This document shows positions 1 to 10,025 of a stretch of DNA of 64,000 nt, piece by piece (within the stretch, counting starts at the first letter, position 1; every line of letters starts with the position of its first letter). The notes under the pieces are model-generated. The model ran no database searches. It had not been told where the DNA came from and saw nothing but the letters and a program-made list of their open reading frames with translations. The stretch covers positions 868,001 through 932,000 of the forward strand of contig CADCXA010000027.1 in NCBI GenBank assembly GCA_902806565.1, given 5' to 3'. Position numbers and translations under genes: made by a program. This stretch comes from Hypoxylon rubiginosum. Its lineage: Eukaryota > Ascomycota > Sordariomycetes > Xylariales > Hypoxylaceae.

Positions 1-118
1 CTTCTTATAGGGTATCAACTCTCGAGTTACTCATCCCAATTCCCAGTTCCCGGCATATCACCCATACTGCTTGTTCCATTTCACCGTAATATCGCCTATT
101 GACCGAGCCATACCCAAC

Positions 119-1410
119 ATGGAAGACCAGGAACGGCCTGGCGAAAACCGACTCTTCAAATTCGCCATCGACCCCCATCGCCCTGGTGCTTGGACCTATG
201 CGATTCTCCAAATTCTATCCTTCATCAAGTGCCGCAAGGATTGCAATGGTAGACACAATTGTAACAACTACTACAATCAGAGCAGTCGGCGTTATGTCAG
301 CAGCGGCGTCCTTCCCCGCTTCAGTAGCAGTCGGGGAGACGCCTTCAATCGTTGGCAAAAACTTATGGAGCCTCAGGCAAGTGATTAACTACCTAGTGAC
401 ACAGCGATACGAAGATGAATAAAACTTATAATAATGTTTACACTCTTTAGGAAAGGAGGAGCCTCAGCAAAGCTGATAATGGAGGCTCTGATCGAGGTCC
501 TTCCTCAATAGGAGGCGAACATGAGCTATCAATTCCAACGGGAGGCAGCACAAAGACTAAGATCAAGCTTCTCGATGTCCCCGTTGAAATATTTACGCAC
601 ATCTTCGAATACGTCGTAGAGAACTATGAACTCAAAGGCAATCTTAATAGACTCTGGAGTAACGAGGGTTCGCATTTCCACGGCGATCTCTCCACACAAA
701 TCATATTCTATATGCCACGGACCTGGGCTGACATTCCGATCTCTCGAGTTTGCCGAACATTCCGCAAGTTGGCGGTCGAATACTACGGCGTGCCCCAGCA
801 GCACGTGGTTCCATTCAACCCCAAGCTGGATATATTGGTGATCCAGGGCGAGAAGGTCAATCTCGTCGGTCATCCGTCGGCAATGGACGGGGTCGCGTAC
901 GCGCCCAACCTCAACCTCCAGAACTGGAGCAAGGATAGTAACTGGCTCCTTCATGACGGAGTGCACAGCATCAATGACTTCCCGATACGTGTACGGCCGT
1001 GGAGCAAGATAGCCAAGATGTCGGCCGAGTTCCTAGAGAGACCAAGGAGAGTCGTACTCGATGTCGACGACGGCACTCTTTATTCGGCAGAGGACTGGGC
1101 ACAGATCTTGAATTTCATCGGCAAGACCTTCGCCAACACCCAGGTCTTCAAGGTGAACGTCTGCTCTATAGACGAATGTGGGGGTATAGGGAGGGGAGAG
1201 GACGTAGACGACCATTACAGAGGACACGACATTCACCTTTTTGGGGGGCTCGCCTGGGCAGTGCAGCAGTCTTCTGCTAGCACATTCTTTCCCAACCTCG
1301 AAACGTTGGAAGTAGAGAAGGTTGGGGAATACTGCTCCTCTACGTTGAGCGAGAAGTCGTTTGAGGCTCCTCCCCAGCTGCGTGAGTCATTGTTACGAGA
1401 ACTCAGTTAA
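119..1410 (+). CDS. F-box domain protein, two exons with a GC-AG intron
   Basis: Proposed exons are 119-376 and 451-1410, about 405 residues. The second exon carries an F-box-like segment beginning near residue 126 (LLDVPVEIFTHIFEYV). It is followed by a stretch typical of fungal F-box proteins (ISRVCRTFRKLAVEYY) and a C-terminal part that may form irregular leucine-rich repeats (ILNFIGKTFANTQVFKV, FPNLETLEV). F-box proteins normally bind Skp1 and present substrates to a cullin-RING ubiquitin ligase; the substrate here is unknown. The exon 2 frame is closed upstream by TAG at 448-450, which is also a good CTCTTTAG acceptor. The matching donor AG|GCAAGT at 376/377 joins the two frames without a break. 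An ATG at 71 is an alternative start. A strong GTGAGT at 1382 could donate a further intron, so the C-terminus is uncertain. The N-terminal 85 residues are low-complexity and unrecognised. Confidence 0.6.
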
Positions 1411-2318
1411 TAGGGTAAGCAGGCAGTTTCAACGATCTAGCCCTTTGGATAAGGGGCAAAAGGCTTCTTCCTGTAGGATATATGCTTCGGTAGTTAAGCC
1501 GGGAGCTTTTTCGCACAACAAAAGCCGCTATTTCAACACTTAGGGTTCGCGTCGGGGCAAGCATCAAAGATGATACGCTCGTACATCAGCAGCAGCGCAT
1601 CTAACCTGGTCTCGATAGTCTCGGGTTCTCTGAAATGGCGGTACGTTAAAGTAGGGTGCCTGGTGCAAGAGGAAGATAGTTCGGATTAAGGCGGAGATAA
1701 AGTGTACCTGAGATGAGACAAACATCGTTAATCCGTTTGAAGATGAGACAGCGAAACCTAGTCCCAACCCAGCTAATTACACATTTAGCCGACAGCGATA
1801 AATATAAAAAATCCGAACATATTCCGCGGGCCGTTCAATGAGGGTTTGCTACATGCCTACCAGTTGAACGTTTCAATAATAAAGGAAAAGATGAATGGAT
1901 CTTATCATGACTAGCTGCGTGTCTTATCATGATCGGATGGATTGAAAGGATAAACCCTGCCCTTAGTCCCTTAGTCCTTTAGTCCCTTAGTCCCTGGGTC
2001 CCTGGGTCCCTGGGTCAGACCCCACCCTGGCTTGTTAATGCTTGGCAAATCTGGGTACGGGTAGTTTTAGCTAGTGAGTGGACCCTGATCCCTGAGTATA
2101 TCTATCTAAGCATAGACCTCTCTAAATGCATGACGAGCTCCATAATTGGAGCTCGTAGCAAAATTATTAGGTGGGTTTCTGACGTCGTCTTGCCAACCTT
2201 TCTTTCCCAGCCATCTATTCTTTTTTTCAATCTGCACCTCAAATTTCTGCGCACACCATAAGCGCTCTTTAAGCCACTACTCCAGAATTTTCTCCCACTC
2301 TCAGAAGAATAAACGTCG
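1411..2318. other. intergenic region
   Basis: I see no supported gene. The stretch holds the degenerate tandem repeat at 1960-2016 and the 5' flank of the downstream Hub1-like gene. Confidence 0.6.
1960..2016. repeat. short tandem repeat switching unit
   Basis: Four or so copies of an 8-9 base unit CCCTTAGT are followed directly by three copies of CCCTGGGT. The two units differ by two substitutions, so the array looks like one repeat that changed sequence part-way and then re-expanded. Confidence 0.8.
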
Positions 2319-3143
2319 ATGTCGGATAAAGCTACCTCTCCGCGCCCCTCGCGAGGCGATTCGCCGCCACCTCGTAAACGAAGCGGAAGCGACGACCGAA
2401 GCCGATCGCCGCGTCGCAACCGTGACAGACGGGACGGAGACAGTTACCGAAGAAATGAAAACTACCGATCGCGAGGCGAGGATAGGAATCGAGGCCAAGG
2501 ACGCGACTCCTGGAGAGACCAAAGAGACCAGAACAGAGGCGGCGATATTGACCGAGCGGGACGCGACTCGGGCAGGCGAGGTGGTAATCACGATGAAAAA
2601 GACTCGGATCGAAGAGATGCGGATAAAAACGAGGGTGGAGGTCGCGACCGGCCCCGACCGAAGAAGGGCTTCGGAGGCTTCAAATACAAGGACAAGCGTC
2701 GAGACGAGGGCGAAGACCGAGATGATGATCGGCGCGGCGGCTCATTCCGAGGCTACAGAAACCGCTCGCCGTCTCCGCGACGCCGAGACCGCGACCGCGA
2801 CGCTGGAGCCTCCTCCAGCAAGAAGCCCAAATCCAAGTCCAGCGGCGCGGATACCTCTCAGCCCCCCGTCCGGCCACCGGCGGCGCCCACAGCTGGCGGC
2901 GGTGAGGAGATGATCATCGTCCACGTGAACGACCGGCTAGGCACCAAGGCAGCCATCCCGTGTTTCGCATCGGACCGCATCAAGGAGTTCAAGATCATGG
3001 TCGCGGCGCGAATCGGGCGAGAACCTCACGAGATCTTACTCAAGAGACAAGGACAGCGCCCGTTCAAGGACATGCTCACGCTGGCGGACTACGAGATCAG
3101 CAACGGTGTCCAGCTGGATCTGGAAGTCGACACTGGCGATTAA
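2319..3143 (+). CDS. hub1: Hub1/UBL5-type ubiquitin-like protein with RS-rich N-terminal extension
   Basis: Single exon, 274 residues. The last ~75 residues match the Hub1/UBL5 ubiquitin-like fold: a start such as IIVHVNDRLGTKAAIPC, then KEFKIMVAARIG, ILLKRQGQRPFKD and a DYEISNGVQLDLEV end. Hub1 is a non-conjugated ubiquitin-like modifier that binds HIND elements of spliceosomal proteins such as Snu66 and alters splice-site use. The first ~195 residues are dominated by Arg, Ser, Asp and Gly (RDRRDGDSYRR, SPSPRRRDRDRD), which resembles SR-type nuclear splicing proteins and is absent from the 73-residue yeast protein. The C-terminus ends LEVDTGD and lacks both a di-glycine and the double tyrosine of yeast and human Hub1. 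The start at 2319 (MSDKATSPRPSR) opens the only long frame containing the domain. The overlapping frame at 2146-2913 is a shadow of the biased composition. Confidence 0.92.
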   Translation: MSDKATSPRPSRGDSPPPRKRSGSDDRSRSPRRNRDRRDGDSYRRNENYRSRGEDRNRGQGRDSWRDQRDQNRGGDIDRAGRDSGRRGGNHDEKDSDRRDADKNEGGGRDRPRPKKGFGGFKYKDKRRDEGEDRDDDRRGGSFRGYRNRSPSPRRRDRDRDAGASSSKKPKSKSSGADTSQPPVRPPAAPTAGGGEEMIIVHVNDRLGTKAAIPCFASDRIKEFKIMVAARIGREPHEILLKRQGQRPFKDMLTLADYEISNGVQLDLEVDTGD

Positions 3144-3403
3144 ATTATACATGACGACGGATTGGGCGGATGTTGGAAGACCTTTGACACTTAGTTTATT
3201 CGGCCGCTTTAATGAAAATACCAATCCCCGTATATTTATCAATTCGAGCTTGTGCCCGAGGTCGTCACTCGTTTTCTTCGTCAGTAAGTACCTATATACA
3301 CCCATACGCCTCCTCCGATGTTGTCTCAGCTGGTGTGTTATACCAATCCAATTTCGATTATCATTAGTCGTTCATTTTCAAATAATATCTTGTATGCGTA
3401 TGG

Positions 3404-5118
3404 TCAGTTGGGGTGTCTTCCGTAACACCTTTGAATCCTCTCCTCCTCAAGCTCATGGATTTTCCCATTTTGCTGTTGAATATGCGTTTCGTACGCTTGC
3501 AGAGAAATATCTTTCAACCTAATCTTATCCTTCCATTCCTGTTCCTTCGCACAATAAGAGTTCCTAACACCCTGTTCGCACATCTCTTTATAATCTACAA
3601 CGGAGATGGTATCAGTATATATACTACAAATCTCGGACTGTGACTTACGGTCCTCACAGAGGCGCCTCAGCTTGGCCTCATTTCCGCAACGACCATTTGA
3701 GCAAATATCTAGCAAAGGCAGCCTATTAGCTACTCAACCCATATGCCGAATATATAGACAGCATAACCTTACGATTATCACAATACGATCCATTTTGACC
3801 CCTCGGCCCCTGACAGCCCTTCGTTTGGCAGCGGTCTAGCCTGATGGTTAGTTGTGGTATATCTATGAAAAGTGAGGATGAACTTACGAAGTCCACAAAA
3901 CCCCGTGTTCCCCATCCCCCGACGATCTTTGCAGCCGACATTTTCACACCGATCTGCCAACGTTTGGGGTTAGCTACCAGGTACCTAACATGTTTTCCTC
4001 AGCAGTGACGGAGAAAAGCACTTACGTATGTTGCAGAACCCATAATTATCTGAAGGATCGCTGCAGTCTCTTTCAAGACAGGTATGCTTATCACAATGTG
4101 ACGACCGTGCCCTTTTCGGTTCCTCACAGGTAGGAATTTCGCATCGGAGATCTGATTTCTGTCAGCGGCATTGTATGGAGGGATACAATAGACAAATGTC
4201 ACAGACGTTCCAAACAGAGGTCTAGATTCCCATGTCTTTCTCTTGTGCAGCCTTGTCGCCCGCATCTATTATCTAATCGGTTGCGTCAATAACAATGTTG
4301 ATGACCTGAGCAATGGGGAGGCATACGAAATTCACAGAGGATGGGCCGGCCGGGCAGCCCGGCGACTTGTCTGCCACAAGTTAAGTCTCTGCACTTATCT
4401 GTTCAACAAGTCAGCACAGGTCTAACGGCTTAAGGCATAGATCACCTACGCTGCCGACAATATAAATGTGTCCCGAGGGCCTGCTCAAGACAAGCTTGCG
4501 TACGGCAGATATCTAATCACTCGTTAGCTCACCTTAGGATATCCAAACCAGTGGATGTAACCCACGCTCGTTGCAATACGGTCGGTACTGGCCCCGTTGA
4601 AAGTCTCGCAAATTAGAACATCGACCGTCCGAGCACTCGTCTACTTAATGTCAACCCCCGTGTTTAGTCTGATGGGACCTTGTTGACACTTACGGTCGGA
4701 ACAGTAGTTTCGGCGCTGCCCTCCGGCGTATTGTACCTTCGCTTTATCGCATGGGATCTGGGGGCATCTCATGTCTCTCCATTTATCAGTCGACAACGCC
4801 GCGCTCCTGCCGGGCAATCACACTTACGACTTAGACACACCGAATCCCCCGCCATCTTCTTATTAGTGCAACGTTCAGTCGAGTTATAACGATCACAAGG
4901 ATCTAGGAAGTGGTCAGCCACCAAGATAGCATCGTATTTCCCCCTTTTACCATCTTCATGCTAGAATACCTACGATTCTTGCAGAACCCGGTGCCAGAGG
5001 GACATCTGCGATCTGTGCAGCCTTGTACAGTACACTCCATTTTTGGTTTCTTGCGAGTGCCGTTCGTTTTCTTACGACAGCCTAGCATAGTTAACCCATT
5101 CCCGGCACGTGGGATCAT
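3404..5118 (-). CDS. tandem Cys/His-module protein, 12 exons, one module per exon
   Basis: I do not recognise this family. Proposed exons, in coding order: 5118-4974, 4902-4828, 4774-4694, 4640-4566, 4512-4450, 4398-4327, 4272-4207, 4151-4026, 3953-3888, 3835-3773, 3708-3649, 3594-3404, giving 360 residues in one continuous frame. Introns are 51-72 nt with GTAAGT/GTAGGT-like donors. The protein is twelve modules of the form C-x4-C-x(9-15)-C-x2-H; module 2 has eight residues between its first two Cys. Examples are CENVGCKDRRGMGNTGFCGL and CSNGRC...LCED, each closed by His. Successive modules abut, so a C-x2-H-x(1,2)-C-x4-C ligand set recurs across each junction and metal binding, probably zinc, is likely. 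Module 13 (CEQGVRNSYCAKE) has lost two ligands. It leads into a charged helical, probably coiled-coil tail of about 45 residues ending at 3404. Every intron is phase 1 and splits the His codon C|AY. The start at 5118 is the first ATG of the open frame; an earlier exon is possible. Function unknown. Confidence 0.8.
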
Positions 5119-7114
5119 GAAACAAGATGTGGAAAGGTAGGACTTGGCTGTTCTATGTTTGAATCACTTTGTAGGGGAGCCATCTTGATAATAGACGGAG
5201 ATTATTTCGCTTTGATCCTTCGCTACCTTATCAGGTATATATCCAGCCTACCTAATTTCGGTGAATATTTCTGACATATTGCAGAATGCGGTAGTTCATC
5301 GTGCATTTTGGCTTTTCATGTCTTACATGCAGGCTAGAACTGGCAAGGTTGACTCGTGAAATGTCTGGTTCCACGACAGGTACAGGTGGCTCTCTCTTTC
5401 TTAGTGGTTATATTTGGCTATATTTGGCCCCCAAGGTGCCATGTTCCTTTCGGTTCGAGTTCACGCACAGCGAACAATACTATTACTGCGATGACACCTT
5501 TCTTGCATGTGGCTTGCTGAATACCAGGGGAAAAAGGCTCACTTTAGCCTACTCCCGTAAAGTGCAGTCGGCTGTGCCGTTCATCGAACTATGTCAAAAC
5601 TACCTGCCGCTACCGACATGAAAGCCTCATGCGCGTAATTACGAATGCGTGGCTATGCAATATTACGTGCTTCCTCAGCCGCGAACCTACCTTGGATCAG
5701 ATCAGGCTCCCAGTTTTTCTCGCTTCTATTCACTCTCTACTCACCACTTCCGTGCACGCGACAGCGTAAGTAATTAACGCGTCTAAACAAAAGCTAGCCA
5801 ATCACATATAGAAGAGCTTTATAAACCCCGAGGGATCTGCAGGCGACATGTCAACCGGTAGGGACCGGGGACTGAGGTGTCTGCAAGTTACCGAACTTGT
5901 CATATATCCAACAATTTTTATATTTACTAACCTTTCAGCTTTACGATCGTCTTACCTCCTTACCTACCGAGGTACTAATTCGCATATTACATCTTAACAC
6001 TTTACGTGTACATGGGATAGGGTGAGAAAATGACAATTAAGAAAGCAAGTATTCCCTGATATTCTAAGTTATCCCTAAGTTAGCATGGCTCCATAGAACA
6101 GCCCGACGGTACGGCCTCTTTATATGAACTTGTGAACGGATTCCGAGCACTGACCATGACCACAGCTTTGTTGAGTCACTAGCTACAGACACAAGAGGTA
6201 GTTAGAGTATCATTTCACCCCATCTCGCATGATACTTTGTTAGCTCGCAGTCTCTAGGACCACCAGTAGATACCGAATCAGGGGTAACACTTTACCGAAA
6301 AGGTATAGTTCGGCTGAGGCCGTATAAATACGAGATGGCTAAACATCGAGAAGCTCGAGCTGCTACTCAACAACTGAGCAGACTTTCACGCGACCAACAA
6401 ATTAGAGTGGGATGGCTGATTGGTGGCTGATTGGCTGAGCTGAGATGAACCAATGCCCGATCGTTGACCGAATAATGCTACCAGTGGACAAATCAGCAAT
6501 ATCAACTCGAAACATAGAGAGTCTGCTATACAGGGACGACCTTCTACCGACCACTAAGATTCTGCTCGGAAAGGGGAGACAGTATAGCATTTTAAAGCAT
6601 GATCATTGGATCATTAGTCTCATTACCGATGGTATTCGAGCTGTCTGGTGCAATAGACTTGTCGAAAATAAATAGCTAAGTAATCTTGTCTTTACCTAAA
6701 TGTTGCCGAGTTAAGAGGCAAGTTGCCTCATGTTTTTTCTAGTAGGTTAGGTTAGGTCTAGTTTGGATTTTATCAATCGAGGCCTAAGCTGAATTTCCCC
6801 TTTTCATATTTGACTATTTCCTGACGAGAGGTAGACCACGTGACTTGGCGTCACGCGTCAGACGAGGGGCAGACGCGCCCTTTCTATGACATCGCGCTGT
6901 GAGTCAGGAAGATTCTATAATAAATTTAGAGCTGACTCACATGCATCTATCATCTGAATTTCACTTTCACTAATTATAAAATAACTTATCTCGAAATCAG
7001 AACACTCAAGGACTAGCTGTAGGATCATCGCCTATCCATCTGATTAGAGTACCCGGATAATCGGCCATTAAAACCTGTCCTTTGATCTTAAATCCTTAGA
7101 ACCAGCTAGGAGCC
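5119..7114. other. intergenic region
   Basis: No supported gene in about 2 kb of AT-rich sequence. It lies between two divergent genes, so it should hold both promoters. A near-perfect 7-bp palindrome (GAGGCAA/TTGCCTC) sits at 6715-6729. Short open frames here (for example 5301-5621 and 6445-6675) lack coding character. Confidence 0.55.
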
Positions 7115-7851
7115 ATGGCGGTGGGAATGAAGCGCAAGCGAGGCACAGATGAAATTGCAGACACGGTGATCCCTCCGCAGCGCAAATCAAGAAAGTTTCC
7201 CTCAGAATCTCCCACCCGCGCGGTGTCCGAGAAGCCTACCTCTGTTCCCGAGGACATGGAACCGCAGCTCCAGCGTATCGCCGCGTCAAGCCGAACGGTG
7301 TTTGAAAAGAAAGTAGTAAGTCTCGTGTTCCGTCTCAACTGGCAATCCAGCCCGCCTCCCCTTTTCACACGGAGTATATGCCGAGCCCATGGTTCGGAAC
7401 CCTCGTCAAGCGATTCACGAGCCGAGCCGCTCCCAACTCGAGACCTAAGCACGAAGACGTCTCTCCTTGCAAGACCACCAGAAGTTTTACCTCACTACTA
7501 CCGGATACCACCTTAACCAGAGAGTCATAATAACTGACACCTCCGCTGCAGTGGAACCTCCTCTGCCAGATCCCGCGGGGCTCGATATCAACATACGCCT
7601 TGTTATCAGCACACCTGGAGTCGTCGCCACGCGCCGTCGGCAACGCGCTGCGGCGCAACCCGTTCGCCCCGCAGGTGCCGTGCCACCGCGTCGTGGCCAC
7701 GGGCGGCGCGCTCGGCGGCTTCAAGGGCAAGTGGCCCCGCGACGGCGAGGGTATTACTATCGACGAGAAGCGCCGGCTGCTGCGCGAGGAGGGCGTGAAG
7801 GTCGATGAGAGGGGGCGCGTGCTTGGGACCCCGTGGGCCGCGTTCGTGTAA
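7115..7851 (+). CDS. MGT1: methylated-DNA--protein-cysteine methyltransferase (O6-alkylguanine-DNA alkyltransferase)
   Basis: Exons 7115-7315 and 7552-7851 give 166 residues. The second exon contains the alkyl-acceptor site NPFAPQVPCHRVV, with the reactive Cys in PCHRV. Upstream lie WNLLCQIPRGSISTY and the DNA-binding RAVGNALRRNP segment. Downstream is GGALGGFKGKW, as in the family. The enzyme irreversibly transfers methyl groups from O6-methylguanine to its own Cys, a direct-reversal DNA repair in the nucleus. The acceptor Cys is present, so this is not an alkyltransferase-like protein with Trp at that site. The intron (7316-7551, 236 nt, GTAAGT...CTGCAG) joins exon 1 ending FEKKV to WNLL, matching the usual VW junction. 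Exon 1 begins with basic patches (MKRKRG, PPQRKSRK) that could serve as a nuclear localisation signal. The alternative start MKRKRG at 7127 is equally possible. Confidence 0.9.
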
Positions 7852-8420
7852 TGGCGTAGGTATTGATGTGGATGTGGACGTGCCGTCGTGTAGAGGTAGA
7901 GGTGGGTAGTGGTGTCGGGGGCGATAGGAACGCCGTCAAAGGCATCAAAGGGGATGCGTGGACTCGGGCGTGGAAGATGCCGGTGACGTCCACCCTGGGC
8001 GGTGGCCTTGTTGTTTGAGATAAGACAAGAGAAGTCTCTTGGGTAGCGCAGCGTGGTGGGTTTAAAATACGTATGAGAGATTCCTCCAGTGTACTTGAGC
8101 ATGCGACTTCATTTCCACAGAACGAATTGGATACCTTCAAAATCAATCCACACGTATCATTCTGCTTTATTCGTCATTGCGAAAGAAAGAAAAAACTACT
8201 TCGAGTCGTCTTTAGAATGCACTCGAAGCTAAACCTGTCACGACAGCGACGCGCGAGGCATAACCAGAGCTTAATCGAACCCTTTGACGCAATGAATATA
8301 TGGATATAAATCAGTCAATATCACCAGGCAACCTCAATTCCTGTTCCATATCAACACTCGCACCACTACTTTTCCCGTACTCAAGCATTCGCCCATTCTT
8401 AAACGACATCGAAACCCAAC
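7852..8420. other. intergenic region
   Basis: No gene supported. The minus-strand open frame across 7365-8102 is the antisense shadow of the GC-rich alkyltransferase exon and its 3' flank. Confidence 0.5.
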
Positions 8421-8828
8421 ATGTTCTCAACACCGTTCACGCCGACCTCGGCCCCGGGCCGCCTCGTCCACGTCGCCCACGGGCGCAACATCAGCGAGCG
8501 CGAACACGCCAAGAAGATCGCAGAAGACCTCGCCGCATCCTCGAGAAAAAGCGAAGCCGCCGTCACCGACACCGCCCAATACCAGTCCGGCGAAGGCGAA
8601 GACGAAGAAAACGACCCGGACGCCGACCTGCAGGCGGACGGCAACATCTACAACTACAGCGAGATCCACGCGCGCGTGACGCAGGAGGCCGGCCACTGGA
8701 GCCGGATCTGCAACGGGAACACGGTGGCGCCCGACCTCCGAGGAGGAGGAGGAGGCGGCCTGCTGCTCGTGCTCGGCATCGTCATCGGCACGCTGGCTTG
8801 CGAGCTGTGGCACTTGAAAAAGACCTAA
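8421..8828 (+). CDS. small one-pass membrane protein, hypothetical
   Basis: Single exon, 135 residues, not assigned to a family. Residues ~20-90 are polar and acidic (QYQSGEGEDEENDPDADLQ). A Gly-rich hinge (GGGGGG) at about residue 108-113 is followed by a hydrophobic segment LLLVLGIVIGTLACELWHL and a short basic end KKT. This is the layout of a C-terminal tail-anchored protein with a cytosolic acidic domain and about six residues on the far side. The start MFSTPFTPTSAP lies within a purine-poor leader, and third-position GC is strong in this frame. The antisense frame 8427-8813 lacks a sensible domain layout. Confidence 0.6.
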   Translation: MFSTPFTPTSAPGRLVHVAHGRNISEREHAKKIAEDLAASSRKSEAAVTDTAQYQSGEGEDEENDPDADLQADGNIYNYSEIHARVTQEAGHWSRICNGNTVAPDLRGGGGGGLLLVLGIVIGTLACELWHLKKT

Positions 8829-10025
8829 GGCCTAGAATGGATGGGATGAGAGGCAGAAAAGAAAGAAAGAGAGAAAGACTGAAAGTCTTAGGGGACTTGA
8901 AAACAGAACGCGATGATAGATAAGCGCAACATACATACTACCTCCGTGGCAAACTGCTAGATACGTGACGAATACGATTCGATTTTCCTGCTGAAACCGG
9001 ACTATGGTTGCGGTGCTTTCCCCCAAGTCTCGGTACTTCATGAAGCGGCCGTGTCCAAAGCCCACGACTTGCTGTCGTAACAGAAATCTAGCGCTGGCGT
9101 AACTGAGATCTATTCGATAGTCTATGGATTTTTTCTTTCTCACTAATGAGTTAAACGATTTGTCTCACTGACCCTTATCGGCTACCCCTTTAATTACCAA
9201 TAATAGTTGCCATCAACTCTGCATAACATCGATGATCATTTCTGGCTCTCGCTATGATCCTATGCACCGTCAACTCGGCTAGCCACGAGGTATTAAGTTA
9301 TATTATGAAGTCAACTTATTTACTATGAGTAAACTGGGTGTACGTGGTGGGCAAGACTTCATATCAAGCAACTCAATGAATAGTAGAACATTCAATTATT
9401 CATATATCATTAAGGACAGTTAGATGAGTATCAGTCAAGCACGATAAAAGTGTGAATACAACGCATATTTATTGAAAAGCATCGCATATTCTCAGACTGC
9501 TATGGCCCATCCGAAAGGGAGAGGCATGACCATGGTAGCTCACCCTTCGAATACCAGAGCACATCCCCATTACGTGCTGCTGCGTATGGCTTATTATGTA
9601 CATGAGTGTCGCCAACGCCGCGCATCGTTATGCAGATTAGCCGCAATTCGTGAATCTCTGATTTTGGTAGCTCGTCATTTTACGAGAGCTTGAAAAACAA
9701 CCCCCTCCCCGGCTTAGATCTTGGATCCTCCATCCCTGAGAGGCATATTGCATGCCCAAAGAACATCATATTAAAAACCGTAGGTTCATTAGTCTGCTGG
9801 GGTGCAACTGAACTAGGCGAGTTCAGCGGTCTAAAGACCAGGAGAGGCATTAGAAACGATAGGTATCGGGGAAACGTAGAGTGGTATCGCGAAGACGAGT
9901 ATATGGTGGAAAAACAAACGCAAGTCGTGGGATTCCGAGAAATCAAAGTGGTGTGATATGCCTCCTCCATGGGCATGTTGCCCTACAAATCGTCTTGTAG
10001 GTCTAAAGAACAGAGAGACTAGACG
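8829..10025. other. intergenic region between convergent genes
   Basis: About 1.2 kb with no supported gene. It receives the 3' ends of the plus-strand membrane protein gene and the minus-strand gene ending at 10026. Open frames at 9472-9976 show no coding bias or recognisable motif. Confidence 0.5.

Noticed and set aside
2146..2913. Long plus-strand frame over the RS-rich region
   Set aside because: It is an alternate frame of the Arg/Asp-rich codons of the Hub1-like gene and lacks the ubiquitin-like domain.
5301..5621. Plus-strand frame with a YYYC...C segment near the Cys/His-module gene
   Set aside because: Cys spacing does not match the modules and it is on the other strand; no splice pattern.
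7365..8102. 245-codon minus-strand frame
   Set aside because: Antisense to the alkyltransferase second exon, which has the conserved active site.
8427..8813. Minus-strand frame opposite the small membrane protein
   Set aside because: No domain layout; the plus frame has a clear membrane segment and natural end.
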